Positions 49,706 through 57,868 of a stretch of DNA of 64,000 nucleotides are shown piece by piece. The first letter of the stretch is position 1, and each line of letters begins with the position of its first letter. Source of the DNA: Pseudomonas aylmerensis (GTDB taxonomy: Bacteria > Pseudomonadota > Gammaproteobacteria > Pseudomonadales > Pseudomonadaceae). A model generated the notes under the pieces. The model saw only the letters and a program-made list of their open reading frames with translations, searched no databases and was not told the origin of the DNA. Where the stretch lies: contig NZ_MAUE01000037.1 of NCBI RefSeq assembly GCF_001702265.1, forward strand, positions 1 through 64,000, given 5' to 3'. The translations under genes and the position numbers were made by a program.

Positions 49706-50072
49706 CGTCGGGTATCTCAGTCGAGGAGGCAGGCACTTTAGCCTGCATTGCCTCCTCTTCCAATGGCTTCTCCCGGGCCGCCAGGCGTGCTTTGTTGTCG
49801 GCCTCTTCACGCGCCTGTTGGTCGCGGTGCATTTGCGCTTCCATGTCCTTCATCTGCTGGCGATTCTGCTCGGCAAACTGACGCATCTGCTCGCGGTTCT
49901 GCCGCGCTTGCTCATCGGCCCGTTGGCTGGCTTCGCGCTGAAACTGTGCGAAGGAACCGTTGCGTAGGTGTTCAATGTCCTGGGCCGTGGCGCCGAAGGC
50001 CAACGGCACGGTCGAGATCAAGGTGGCGGCGAACAACACAGCGGTAACGCGGCTAATCCGATTCCTGGACAT
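49686..50072 (-). CDS. Small exported coiled-coil protein
   Basis: A 128-residue protein with a signal peptide (ISRVTAVLFAATLISTVPLA, cleavage near FGATAQ) and a mature part that is almost entirely charged helix rich in Gln, Arg and Glu (EASQRADEQARQNREQMRQF; QNRQQMKDMEAQMHRDQQAR), predicted coiled coil. GGAG eight bases before ATG 50072 supports the start. It may scaffold periplasmic complexes; no family is named. Confidence 0.68.
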   Translation of the reverse strand: MSRNRISRVTAVLFAATLISTVPLAFGATAQDIEHLRNGSFAQFQREASQRADEQARQNREQMRQFAEQNRQQMKDMEAQMHRDQQAREEADNKARLAAREKPLEEEAMQAKVPASSTEIPDDDATAH

Positions 50073-50142
50073 CAAGGCACTCCGAGTCAATTCGTGGTGC
50101 CTTGTTGGACGTCGCCAACAGCATAAGTTCCAAGCGTTGATA

Positions 50143-50634
50143 TTAAAAAGCCATCACCATTTCATGCCACGCCATCCCGCCATGATCCGAAGGCGAAGGG
50201 CGCACGTAGGTGTAGCCCATGCGGGTGTACAACGGCACATGCTGTTCCTTGCACATCAAGTGAATCGTCTGCTTGCCCAGCGCCTGCATGCGCTGCACAA
50301 ACTCGGTCATCAGCCGCTTGGAATAGCCCTGGCCCTGATGCGCCGGGTCGACCACCACCGACATGATCACCACATTCGGTGCCTCGGCCGAATGGCCCAC
50401 CAACTCCTTGAACGCTTCGTCCGACATCACCACGTCATGGGCGCAACCCGAGTTGATGAAACCCACCACCTCGCCATCGGCTTCCAGAATCAAGAAGCCC
50501 TGCGGGTACTGCGCAATGCGCGTGGCGATCTTCTCCAGAGTCGCCGCCTCGTCGCCTTCGTAGGCGGTTATTTCAATCTCGAAGCAACGGGCAGCATCGG
50601 CGGGGAGGGCGTTGCGGAAGGTGAGGGCGGGCAT
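50143..50634 (-). CDS. GNAT-family N-acetyltransferase (AANAT-like)
   Basis: A 163-residue acetyltransferase whose pattern (ALPADAARCFEIEITAYEGD; VVIMSVVVDPAHQGQGYSKR with motif QGQGYS; YTRMGYTYVRPSPSDHGGMA) resembles arylalkylamine (serotonin-type) N-acetyltransferases. ATG 50634 is the start; a longer frame upstream is unsupported. It follows the coiled-coil gene on the same strand, 70 bases apart. Confidence 0.85.
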   Translation of the reverse strand: MPALTFRNALPADAARCFEIEITAYEGDEAATLEKIATRIAQYPQGFLILEADGEVVGFINSGCAHDVVMSDEAFKELVGHSAEAPNVVIMSVVVDPAHQGQGYSKRLMTEFVQRMQALGKQTIHLMCKEQHVPLYTRMGYTYVRPSPSDHGGMAWHEMVMAF

Positions 50635-51065
50635 GGGCGTTTCCTGGAGGGTTGAGCGAAAGACCCCATGATAACGGCGTGCCCCGGCCATCGCCATCGC
50701 GGGGGCTGCGGCGAGCACACAAGCAAAAATGTGGGAGCAACTGTCGAGGCCCGGCGAGGTGGCGAAGGCGGCGGCATTGCTGGCATTTTCTTCGGCTGAC
50801 ACACCGCTTTCGCAGCCTCGCTAAAGCTCGACGGCTCCCACAGGGGATTTGCGTTTCAATCCCACAGGGATTTGCGGTGCCGGCCTTGTTTTCAATTAGG
50901 CACCCTCGGATCACACCTCACTACGTCATCAGCCCCCTGCGGGCGGTGGCACGACACTCAATGCGCGACGTCGCTGAAAAATGAAAAAACCCTCCACACC
51001 CTGGCCTCGATGCCACGATATGGAGGGTTCCAGACATCACAATCGAATCACTTCAAGCCGTCAGC
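50635..51065. other. Intergenic repeat and terminator region
   Basis: Between the acetyltransferase start and the NCS1 permease stop, bases 50731-50841 form a REPIN-like hairpin (GTGGGAGC...GCTCCCAC). Bases 50984-51029 form the permease terminator. No gene is seen. Confidence 0.7.
50984..51029 (-). terminator. Intrinsic terminator of the NCS1 permease gene
   Basis: On the minus strand, CCCTCCA and TGGAGGG pair (AACCCTCCA/TGGAGGGTT) around a 24-base loop and are followed by TTTTTT. This lies just after the stop at 51066 and would end that transcript. Confidence 0.7.
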
Positions 51066-52481
51066 TCACACCCCTTCCACCAATTTCCCGCCATGCATAC
51101 GGCGTTTATAGGCACTGTCGCGACTCGCCAACCAGAAATACAACGGCGACGTCACCACCAACCCCACCACCCAGGACAGATCCGCGCCGTTGATGTGTTC
51201 GGAAATCGGCCCTACATACAGTGGCGTGTTCATGAACGGAATCTGCACCGCGATCCCGACCGCGTAGGCCAGCAGCGCCTGGGGGTTGTAGCGGCCGTAA
51301 ATCCCGCCATCGACGCGGAAGATCGAGGCGATGTCGTATTGACCTTTGTGAATCGCGTAGAAGTCGATCAGGTTGATCGCCGTCCACGGCACCAGCACCA
51401 CGAGCAGCACCAGCACCATGTCGACGAAGTGGCCGATGAAGTCCTTGGAGGCGAACACGGCGGCAATCGCGCAGGCGGCGAGCACCAGGATGGAGATTAC
51501 CGCGCGGCTTTTGGCCGTGGGGATCCAGCGGTAGGCGAAGGTCTGGACCAGGGTGATGATCGACAGCACGGCGCCGTAGAGGTTGAGGGCGTTGTGGCTG
51601 ATCACGCTGAGCAAGAACAGCACGAGCATCAGCGGGCCGATGGCGCCGGTGGCGAGTTTGACCGCGTCCATGGTGTCCATGCCCACCGGGGTGGCGAGGA
51701 CGGCGACGGCGCCGAAGATGAACGACAGGCTGGAGCCCAGGGCGGAGCCGAGGTAGGTGGTCCAGAAGGTCGAGGCGACCGGCACGTCGGCCGGCAGGTA
51801 GCGCGAGTAGTCCGACACGTAGGGCGCGAAGGCGATCTGCCACAGCGCTGCGAGGGACACGGTAGCCAGCCAGCCGGAAATGTTGAAGCTGCCGCGTGTC
51901 AGGAAGTCGGTGGTCTGCACATGCGTGAAGATGTAGCCGAAGCCCAGCACGATGCCGGCGCCGAGCACCCAGGTGCCGATGCGGTTGAGCACATGGATGA
52001 AGCGGTAGCCGATGATGCCGATGATCCCGGAGCCAATGGCGCCGATCACGATGCCCACCGGCACGGGCACGGCATCGACCACGCCGTGCAGGGATTTACC
52101 CGCGAGCACGATGTTGGAGGCAAAGAAGCCGATGTACATGACGCCGGCGATCACCACCACCAGCAGCGCGCCGAGGGAGCCGAACTGCGCGCGGCTCTGG
52201 ATCATTTGCGGGATGCCCATTTGCGGGCCTTGGGCTGAGTGCAGCGCCATCAGCACGCCGCCGACCAGGTGGCCGACGAGGATAGCGACGATGCCCCAGA
52301 TCAGGTTGAGGTGGAACAGTTGCACACCCAGCGCACCGGTGACGATCGGCAACGGCGCGATGTTGCCGCCGAACCACAGGGTGAACAGGTCTCTTACCTT
52401 TCCGTGGCGATCTTCCGGGGGCACGTATCCAATCGTGTGTTTTTCGATAAGCGGGGCGGAGGATGTTGCAGTGGTAACCAT
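51066..52481 (-). CDS. codB: NCS1-family nucleobase/cytosine permease
   Basis: A 471-residue permease with about twelve helices and NCS1 motifs (WFGGNIAPLPIVTGALGVQL; FNISGWLATVSLAALWQIAF; APYVSDYSRYLP). The family imports cytosine, purines, hydantoins or thiamine. The codB symbol is by similarity; the substrate may instead be another cyclic ureide or purine. GGAG six bases before ATG 52481 supports the start. It is divergent from the LysR gene at 52700, and its leader contains two stable hairpins. Confidence 0.8.
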   Translation of the reverse strand: MVTTATSSAPLIEKHTIGYVPPEDRHGKVRDLFTLWFGGNIAPLPIVTGALGVQLFHLNLIWGIVAILVGHLVGGVLMALHSAQGPQMGIPQMIQSRAQFGSLGALLVVVIAGVMYIGFFASNIVLAGKSLHGVVDAVPVPVGIVIGAIGSGIIGIIGYRFIHVLNRIGTWVLGAGIVLGFGYIFTHVQTTDFLTRGSFNISGWLATVSLAALWQIAFAPYVSDYSRYLPADVPVASTFWTTYLGSALGSSLSFIFGAVAVLATPVGMDTMDAVKLATGAIGPLMLVLFLLSVISHNALNLYGAVLSIITLVQTFAYRWIPTAKSRAVISILVLAACAIAAVFASKDFIGHFVDMVLVLLVVLVPWTAINLIDFYAIHKGQYDIASIFRVDGGIYGRYNPQALLAYAVGIAVQIPFMNTPLYVGPISEHINGADLSWVVGLVVTSPLYFWLASRDSAYKRRMHGGKLVEGV

Positions 52482-52502
52482 GACGAGCTCCAAGGCAAGG
52501 TG

Positions 52503-52543
52503 AGTACGTGGACGTACTTCGCTGTGCGCCGCCTGCGCGGCGC
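52503..52543 (-). promoter_or_regulatory. Double hairpin in the NCS1 permease leader
   Basis: On the minus strand two perfect stems precede the permease start: GCGCCGC-4-GCGGCGC (52543-52526) and AGTACGT-CC-ACGTACT (52518-52503). They could attenuate transcription or stabilise the message. No known riboswitch class is recognised. Confidence 0.45.
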
Positions 52544-52699
52544 TTTGTTGTTGGAGTGATCATCTGCAATGGGCGCAGGGAGGTAAATTAGTAAGTTTGT
52601 TGCTATAGACCTTAAAAAATATCGCTCGCGCTTTGCCGCGCTCCGGTATGTTGCCTACACCTGTTTTGCGGGCGAAGTCCCACGTTTCTGGAGGTCCCG

Positions 52700-53611
52700 A
52701 TGGCTGCCTACAACTTGCGCCAACTCAGATATTTTGTCACCACGGCCGAGTGCGGCAGCGTCGCCGAAGCGTCGCGCAAGCTGTATATCGCGCAGCCGTC
52801 GGTGTCCACTGCGATCAAGCAGCTCGAAGACAGCTTTGGCGTGCAGTTGTTTATCCGCCATCACGCCCAGGGCGTGTCACTCACCCCCAGCGGCGCGCGC
52901 TTCTATCGCAAGGCCCTGGAGCTGCTGCGGGTGGCCCATGAGTTCGAACAGAACGCCCTGGCCGACAATGACGTGGTCGCGGGGCAGATCGATATCGGCT
53001 GCTTTGAAACGGTGGCACCGCTGTACTTGCCGCGCTTGATCGCCGGTTTCAAGGCGCGCTGGCCGGGGGTGGAAATCCGCATCCGTGACGGCGAGCAGCA
53101 AGAACTGGTACAGGCGCTGACGGCGGGCAGTATCGATGTGGCGATGCTCTTCGAGCATGACCTGGGCGCGACCATCGAGACCACGCCGCTGATGCCGCCG
53201 CAGCAGCCGTACGCGTTGCTGCCGGCGGATCACCGCTTTGCGCAGCAGGCCAAGGTATCCCTGGCGGACCTGGTGCTGGAACCGATGATCTTGCTGGACG
53301 TGCTGCCGAGCCGCACGTACTTCGTGAGCATCTTTGAAGAGCGCGGGCTGACGCCGAATATCGTGTTCAGCTCGCCGTCGATCGAGATGGTGCGGGGCAT
53401 GGTGGGACGGGGCTTTGGCTTTTCGATTCTGGTGACCAAGCCATTTACCGAATACACCTATGATGGGCAGAAGGTCGCGTGCGTACCGCTGGCGGAGACG
53501 GTGACCGGGTCGGGGTTGTCGGCAGTGTGGTTGCGCCGGGCGCCGCTGACCAAGCCGGTGCAGTTGTTTGTGGATTACTGCCGCGAAGAACTGGCGCGCT
53601 TGCTGGGGTGA
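52700..53611 (+). CDS. LysR-family transcriptional regulator
   Basis: A 303-residue LysR regulator with the N-terminal helix-turn-helix (LRQLRYFVTTAECGSVAEAS; LYIAQPSVSTAIKQLE) and an effector domain (FETVAPLYLPRLIAGFKARW; IDVAMLFEHD; IVFSSPSIEMVRGMVGRGFG). GGAGGTCCCG precedes the ATG. It is divergent from the NCS1 permease and lies upstream of the repeat array and M20/DUF1028/Rid/FMO operon, so it may control both. Confidence 0.9.
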   Translation: MAAYNLRQLRYFVTTAECGSVAEASRKLYIAQPSVSTAIKQLEDSFGVQLFIRHHAQGVSLTPSGARFYRKALELLRVAHEFEQNALADNDVVAGQIDIGCFETVAPLYLPRLIAGFKARWPGVEIRIRDGEQQELVQALTAGSIDVAMLFEHDLGATIETTPLMPPQQPYALLPADHRFAQQAKVSLADLVLEPMILLDVLPSRTYFVSIFEERGLTPNIVFSSPSIEMVRGMVGRGFGFSILVTKPFTEYTYDGQKVACVPLAETVTGSGLSAVWLRRAPLTKPVQLFVDYCREELARLLG

Positions 53612-53640
53612 ATCTGCACGGTTTTCTGGCAAGCACTGGA

Positions 53641-54028
53641 GATCAATGTGGGAGCCGGGCTTGCCCGCGATGGCGGTGGGTCAGTCGCCCCAGGTGTGGC
53701 TGATGTGACGCTATCGCAGGCAAGCCAGCTCCCACAGTAGAGGAGGTTGCCGGGAAGAGCGCGCGCTTACTGGAATGAACGCAGGGCAAAATGTGGGAGC
53801 GGGCTTGCTCGCGAAAGCGGTGGGTCAGTTGCCAGGATGTGGCTGATGTACCGCTATCGCAGGCAAGCCAGCTCCCACAGTAGAAGGGGGCTGCCGGGAA
53901 GAGCGCGCTTACTGGAGTGAGCGCAGGGCAAAAATGTGGGAGCGGGCTTGCTCGCGAAAGCGGTGGGTCAGTTGCCAGGATGTGGCTAATGTACCGCTTT
54001 CGCAGGCAAGCCAGCTCCCACATTGGTG
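53641..54028. repeat. Tandem REPIN array, 144-bp period, three copies
   Basis: GTGGGAGC starts at 53648, 53792 and 53936, exactly 144 bp apart. Each copy has an inverted REP pair ending in GCAAGCCAGCTCCCACA. Copies 1 and 2 are followed by a shared spacer (GCCGGGAAGAGCGCGC and CTTACTGGA...CGCAGGGCAAAA). It fills the gap between LysR and the M20 hydrolase gene with no ORF. Confidence 0.9.
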
Positions 54029-54054
54029 ACCTGTGTTGCCTGCAGATAGACGGT

Positions 54055-55200
54055 TCACACACGGATTGAGTCGAGCATCCGCCGCAGCATGGCATCACAC
54101 CCCGCCAGTTGGTCGACACTCACAAACTCATCCGGCTTATGCCCCTGGTCCATGCTCCCCGGCCCGCATACCACGGTGGGGATGCCCACCGCATCGAACA
54201 AGCCACCCTCGGTGCCAAAGGCCACGGTGCCGAACTCACGTGAACCACTGAACGCGGCAATCAACTCCGCGGCCTGGCTGCGTTCGTCGGTGACCAACCC
54301 CGGATAGGCCGACAGCTCGGTAAAGTGAATCGCACTCTGCGCGCTGACCGCCTGCATGCGCGGCAGCACCTGCTGCGTGGCATAGGCTTTCAACGCGTCG
54401 GCCACTTCGCCTGGGTCCTGCGACGGCAACGCGCGAATCTCGAAGTCGAAGCGGCAATCGGCGGGCACGATGTTGAGTGCCTTGCCGCCACTGATGACGC
54501 CGGTCTGCACGGTGCTGAACGGCGGATCGAACCGCGCGTCCTGGGTGCCACGCAGCTGCTGGCCGATGCGTCCCAGTTCACCGATCAACTCGGCGGCATG
54601 TTCAATCGCATTCACCCCGTACGGCGCGTAGGCCGAATGGCAGGCCTCGCCATGCACGTCGCAGCGCATCGCCAGCTTGCCCTTGTGGCCCAGCACCGGC
54701 TTGAGCTCGGTGGGTTCGCCGATGATGCACAGCATCGGTTTCACCGGGCGTTGCTCCAGCACCTTGAGCAACGAGCGCACGCCGAGGCAGCCGACCTCTT
54801 CGTCATACGACAGGGCGATATGCACCGGCATCCGCAACGGCGCCTCGACCAACGCCGGCACCAGCGCCAGCACACAGGCGATATAGCCTTTCATGTCTGC
54901 CGTGCCACGCCCAAACAATTTGCCGTCGCGTGCGGTCAACTCGAACGCCGGCACCGTCCAGGGCTGGCCGTCCACCGGCACCACGTCGGTATGCCCGGAC
55001 AGCACAATGCCGGGCAATTGCACCGGGCCGATGCTGGCAAACAGGTTGGCCTTGCTGCGGTCCTCGTTGTAGATCCGCTCGCTGACCACGCCGAAGCTCG
55101 CCAGGTAATCGTGCACAAACTCGATCAACTGCAGGTTGGATTCGCGGCTGGTGGTGTCGAACCCCACCAGCGTGCGCAGCAACGCCTGGCTCTGGCTCAT
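54055..55200 (-). CDS. argE: M20-family deacylase (acetylornithine deacetylase-like)
   Basis: A 381-residue zinc hydrolase of the M20/ArgE family. Metal and catalytic motifs are SGHTDVVPVDG (first metal His), GTADMKGYIAC (bridging Asp), YDEEVGCLG (catalytic and metal Glu) and GEPTELKPVLGHKG. It starts with ATGA overlap on the DUF1028 gene, forming one operon with DUF1028, the Rid-family protein and the flavin monooxygenase. In that setting it may remove an acyl group from a catabolite rather than acetylornithine; the argE symbol is by family only. Confidence 0.87.
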   Translation of the reverse strand: MSQSQALLRTLVGFDTTSRESNLQLIEFVHDYLASFGVVSERIYNEDRSKANLFASIGPVQLPGIVLSGHTDVVPVDGQPWTVPAFELTARDGKLFGRGTADMKGYIACVLALVPALVEAPLRMPVHIALSYDEEVGCLGVRSLLKVLEQRPVKPMLCIIGEPTELKPVLGHKGKLAMRCDVHGEACHSAYAPYGVNAIEHAAELIGELGRIGQQLRGTQDARFDPPFSTVQTGVISGGKALNIVPADCRFDFEIRALPSQDPGEVADALKAYATQQVLPRMQAVSAQSAIHFTELSAYPGLVTDERSQAAELIAAFSGSREFGTVAFGTEGGLFDAVGIPTVVCGPGSMDQGHKPDEFVSVDQLAGCDAMLRRMLDSIRV

Positions 55201-55874
55201 CGCTCGTCTCCGGCCACGCCGTAGCCGGGCGAACGGTCGGGGGCGAGGGCGCGGTCGATATAGTCCTGCACTTGCGGGCGGTAGGCGTCCCAGAGTTTTT
55301 GCAGCGCGCCGATTGGCGCCTCGTCCGCCCAATCGACCCGCAGGTTGATGATCGGCCAGGTCAGTTCGCCCACCACCACCAGTGCGGCGGAGTGCACCGG
55401 GCCGGCTTCACCACCGGCGGCGATGGCGGCGTGCATGGCGGCCAGGAGTCGGTCCGCCAACTGCCCTTCGGCCAGTTCAAAGGCGGTGACCATTGCGTCG
55501 ATCACCGCGCGGTCAGCGAGCATATTGCCGGCCGCCACGCATTGCTCGCCCGATACGGCGTTGTGGGTGCCGAGGGTTTCGCTGCCGCTGAAGTGCACGC
55601 TGCGGCCCAGGTGATCAATGGCTGTGAGCTGTCGGTACTGGCTGTAGCCATTGCGCGTCAACGCGGTGTCGATGGCCTCGTCAGGGGCGAGGCCTTGTTC
55701 GAGCAAATCGAGCACGTCCGGGCCCAGCGCCGGCAGCGTGATGTTCTGGGTCGACACCGCACCCACGCCGGGCCGCAGCCACGGGCAACGGGCGCCCACG
55801 GCAATGCTTGAGGAACTGATGGCAATGCCCAACTGGCCGGTGTCGGCGCATCGGGCGACGATGGAAAACGTCAT
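55197..55874 (-). CDS. DUF1028 protein (Ntn-hydrolase-like)
   Basis: A 225-residue protein whose N-terminus (TFSIVARCADTGQLGIAISS) and GARCPWLRPGVGAVSTQN pattern fit DUF1028, a family with an Ntn-hydrolase-like fold often found beside amidohydrolases and Rid proteins. Enzymatic activity is unknown. It overlaps the M20 gene start and lies 10 bases after the Rid-family gene. Confidence 0.85.
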   Translation of the reverse strand: MTFSIVARCADTGQLGIAISSSSIAVGARCPWLRPGVGAVSTQNITLPALGPDVLDLLEQGLAPDEAIDTALTRNGYSQYRQLTAIDHLGRSVHFSGSETLGTHNAVSGEQCVAAGNMLADRAVIDAMVTAFELAEGQLADRLLAAMHAAIAAGGEAGPVHSAALVVVGELTWPIINLRVDWADEAPIGALQKLWDAYRPQVQDYIDRALAPDRSPGYGVAGDER

Positions 55875-55884
55875 GGGCAGCTCC

Positions 55885-56295
55885 TTATTCGGGAATAACC
55901 GCGATCACATCGATTTCCATCAGCCACTGCGGCTGGCCCAGGGCCGAGACGACCAGCCCGGTGGAGATCGGGAACACACCCTTGAGCCACTTGCCGACTT
56001 CCTGGTACACCGGCTCGCGGTAGCGCGGGTCGATCAGGTAAGTGGTGGTCTTGACGATATGGCTGAGGTCGCTGCCGGCTTCTTCGAGCAGTTGCTTGAC
56101 GTTGCGCATGGCCTGTTCCGCCTGGGCGCGTGGGTCGCCGAGCCCGACCAGGTTGCCGTCGAAATCGGTGCCGACCTGGCCGCGCACGTACACGGTATTG
56201 CCGGCGCGCACGGCCTGGCACAGGTCATTGTCCAGGCTCTGGTTGGGGTAGGTTTCCTTGGTGTTGAACATGCGGATGCGAGTGTGGGTAGGCAT
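55885..56295 (-). CDS. Rid-family (YjgF/YER057c) protein lacking the RidA arginine
   Basis: A 136-residue Rid-family protein. The N-terminal TRIRMFNTKETYPNQ, central AGNTVYVRGQVGTDF and AQAEQAMRNVKQLLEEAGSD are typical. At the position of the RidA catalytic Arg (FPARSCVEV), this reads FPISTGLVV, so it is not a canonical RidA imine deaminase but probably a Rid4-7 or YjgH-type member. Its genes adjoin a flavin monooxygenase, DUF1028 and M20 hydrolase, so it may help release an amine or stabilise a reactive intermediate. Confidence 0.85.
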   Translation of the reverse strand: MPTHTRIRMFNTKETYPNQSLDNDLCQAVRAGNTVYVRGQVGTDFDGNLVGLGDPRAQAEQAMRNVKQLLEEAGSDLSHIVKTTTYLIDPRYREPVYQEVGKWLKGVFPISTGLVVSALGQPQWLMEIDVIAVIPE

Positions 56296-56320
56296 CTGGA
56301 AAACTCCGAAAAATAAGGGG

Positions 56321-57610
56321 TCAGGCGCTGACAGGTGTTTTGTGAGCCACCGGGGCGGCGTCGCGGTATTCGAGGTATTGGCGCTGGATGGCGATGTGGT
56401 CGGCCACGTACTTGGCGTCGTGCCAGACGCCCCAGATAAACGACGAGCCGCGACGTGACTGCCAGGGCAAGCCAAGGAAGTAGATTCCGGCTTCGCTGGA
56501 CACGCCGCGCTGGTGTTGCGGCTTGCCGGCAGCGTCGAATGCGTCGACTTGCAGCCAGCTGTAATCCACGGCAAACCCGGTGGCCCAGATGATCGAGGTG
56601 ATGCCGGCCTTGGCCAGGTCAAGTTCCAGGATCGGCTGGCGGATGCAGTCTGCATCGGCGAAGACACGGCGCGCCTCAGGCTCCAGCGGCAGGTCCAGAC
56701 CGTTGCGCTCGATATAGGCATCGGCCGCGTCCAGCAGGGCCAGGTAGTTCTCGTCACCGCGGGCCAGGTTCTCGACCAGATTGGGCTGGAAGGTGGCAAC
56801 ACTGCCGTCGAAGGCTTGGGTCAAGCCGACCAGGGTCATGCCGTGCTGGGCCAACTCGCGAAAATCGATGGTCTTGCCGCCATGGGCGCCGCTCACCGCG
56901 ATGGTCACGTGCTCGCGGCCAGGCTTCATCGCCGCCTGGTCCCACTCGCCCAGCACGCCCAGCCACCAGCAGAAATCACGGTTGCGGTAAGCGCGCGGCG
57001 GGCGGTCGTGGGCGCCGACCGAGAGGTACACCTGGCGACCGGAGCGCTGCAGCTCATCGGCGATCTGTACACCGGACGAGCCAGCGCCCACCACCAGCAC
57101 GGCGCCGGCCGGCAGTTGCGCGGGGTTGCGGTAGTCGGCGGAATGCAGCTGGTGCAGCGTGGTGTCCTTGGGCGCAATCGCCGGGATCACCGGCTTCTGG
57201 AATGGCCCGGTCGCGGCCACCACGCGGTTGGCTTCGATCACGCCTTCGCTGGTGTGCACGGTGAAGCCTGGGCGGCCGACATTGCGCACCACTGAGGTCA
57301 CGTCCACGCCGGTACGGATCGGCGCGTTGAATTTGCGTGCATAGGCCTCGAAGTAATCCGCCACCCGCTCTTTTGGCGCAAAGCCATCGGCGGCGACGTC
57401 ATCGAATTCCAGGCCCGGGAAGCGGTCGTGCCAGGCCGGCCCGTTGGCGACCAGCGAATCCCAGCGCCCGGTGCGCCAGCGTTCGGCAATCCGGCTGCGT
57501 TCCAGCACCAGGTGGGGCACGCTTTGCTTGCTCAAATGCTCGCTCATGGCCACGCCAGCCTGACCGGCTCCCACCACCAGGGTATCTATTTTTGTTATCG
57601 CTACAGTCAT
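56321..57610 (-). CDS. FAD-dependent monooxygenase (FMO/CzcO-like)
   Basis: A 429-residue flavin monooxygenase with a first dinucleotide motif GAGQAGVAMSEHL (FAD) and a second VVGAGSSGVQIADELQ (NADPH), plus a Baeyer-Villiger/FMO-like central region (TGPFQKPVIPA). It starts the operon that continues with the Rid, DUF1028 and M20 genes. It probably hydroxylates or oxidatively opens an N-containing ring. An AT-rich palindrome lies 70 bases upstream. Confidence 0.88.
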   Translation of the reverse strand: MTVAITKIDTLVVGAGQAGVAMSEHLSKQSVPHLVLERSRIAERWRTGRWDSLVANGPAWHDRFPGLEFDDVAADGFAPKERVADYFEAYARKFNAPIRTGVDVTSVVRNVGRPGFTVHTSEGVIEANRVVAATGPFQKPVIPAIAPKDTTLHQLHSADYRNPAQLPAGAVLVVGAGSSGVQIADELQRSGRQVYLSVGAHDRPPRAYRNRDFCWWLGVLGEWDQAAMKPGREHVTIAVSGAHGGKTIDFRELAQHGMTLVGLTQAFDGSVATFQPNLVENLARGDENYLALLDAADAYIERNGLDLPLEPEARRVFADADCIRQPILELDLAKAGITSIIWATGFAVDYSWLQVDAFDAAGKPQHQRGVSSEAGIYFLGLPWQSRRGSSFIWGVWHDAKYVADHIAIQRQYLEYRDAAPVAHKTPVSA

Positions 57611-57680
57611 GTGTCTGTCCTTCCGTAATGCAGTTGGATTCAGCTCGGGCATGACTTCAAGGCTAGGGGGAGGGCGGTTA

Positions 57681-57698
57681 TTAATAAAATATTATTAA
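57681..57698. promoter_or_regulatory. AT-rich palindrome upstream of the FMO operon
   Basis: TTAATAA-AATA-TTATTAA is a perfect inverted repeat 70-88 bases upstream of the flavin monooxygenase start. Its position and symmetry fit a LysR-type or other operator. Confidence 0.5.
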
Positions 57699-57769
57699 GC
57701 TGGGAAGTGAGCATAAATATCGGATGCAGAGCCGTCGCCCGCGGCGTTAAAGGGCCTCCTCCTTTCGGT

Positions 57770-57856
57770 GTGGGAGCGGGCTTGCCCGCGATTGCAATCT
57801 GCCCGGCGATAGCGTTCCATCTGACTCACCGACAGCGCGGGCACGCCCGCTTCCAC
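57770..57856. repeat. REP pair touching the next ribosome-binding site
   Basis: GTGGGAGCGGGCTTGCCCGC... pairs with GCGGGCACGCCCGCTTCCAC around a long loop. The last bases run straight into AAGG, the ribosome-binding site of the gene at 57869. Confidence 0.7.
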
Positions 57857-57868
57857 AAGGTTTTCGCC

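Noticed and set aside
55885..56295. Calling the Rid protein RidA
   Set aside because: The catalytic arginine position reads Ser (FPISTG), so the canonical enamine deaminase function is not supported.
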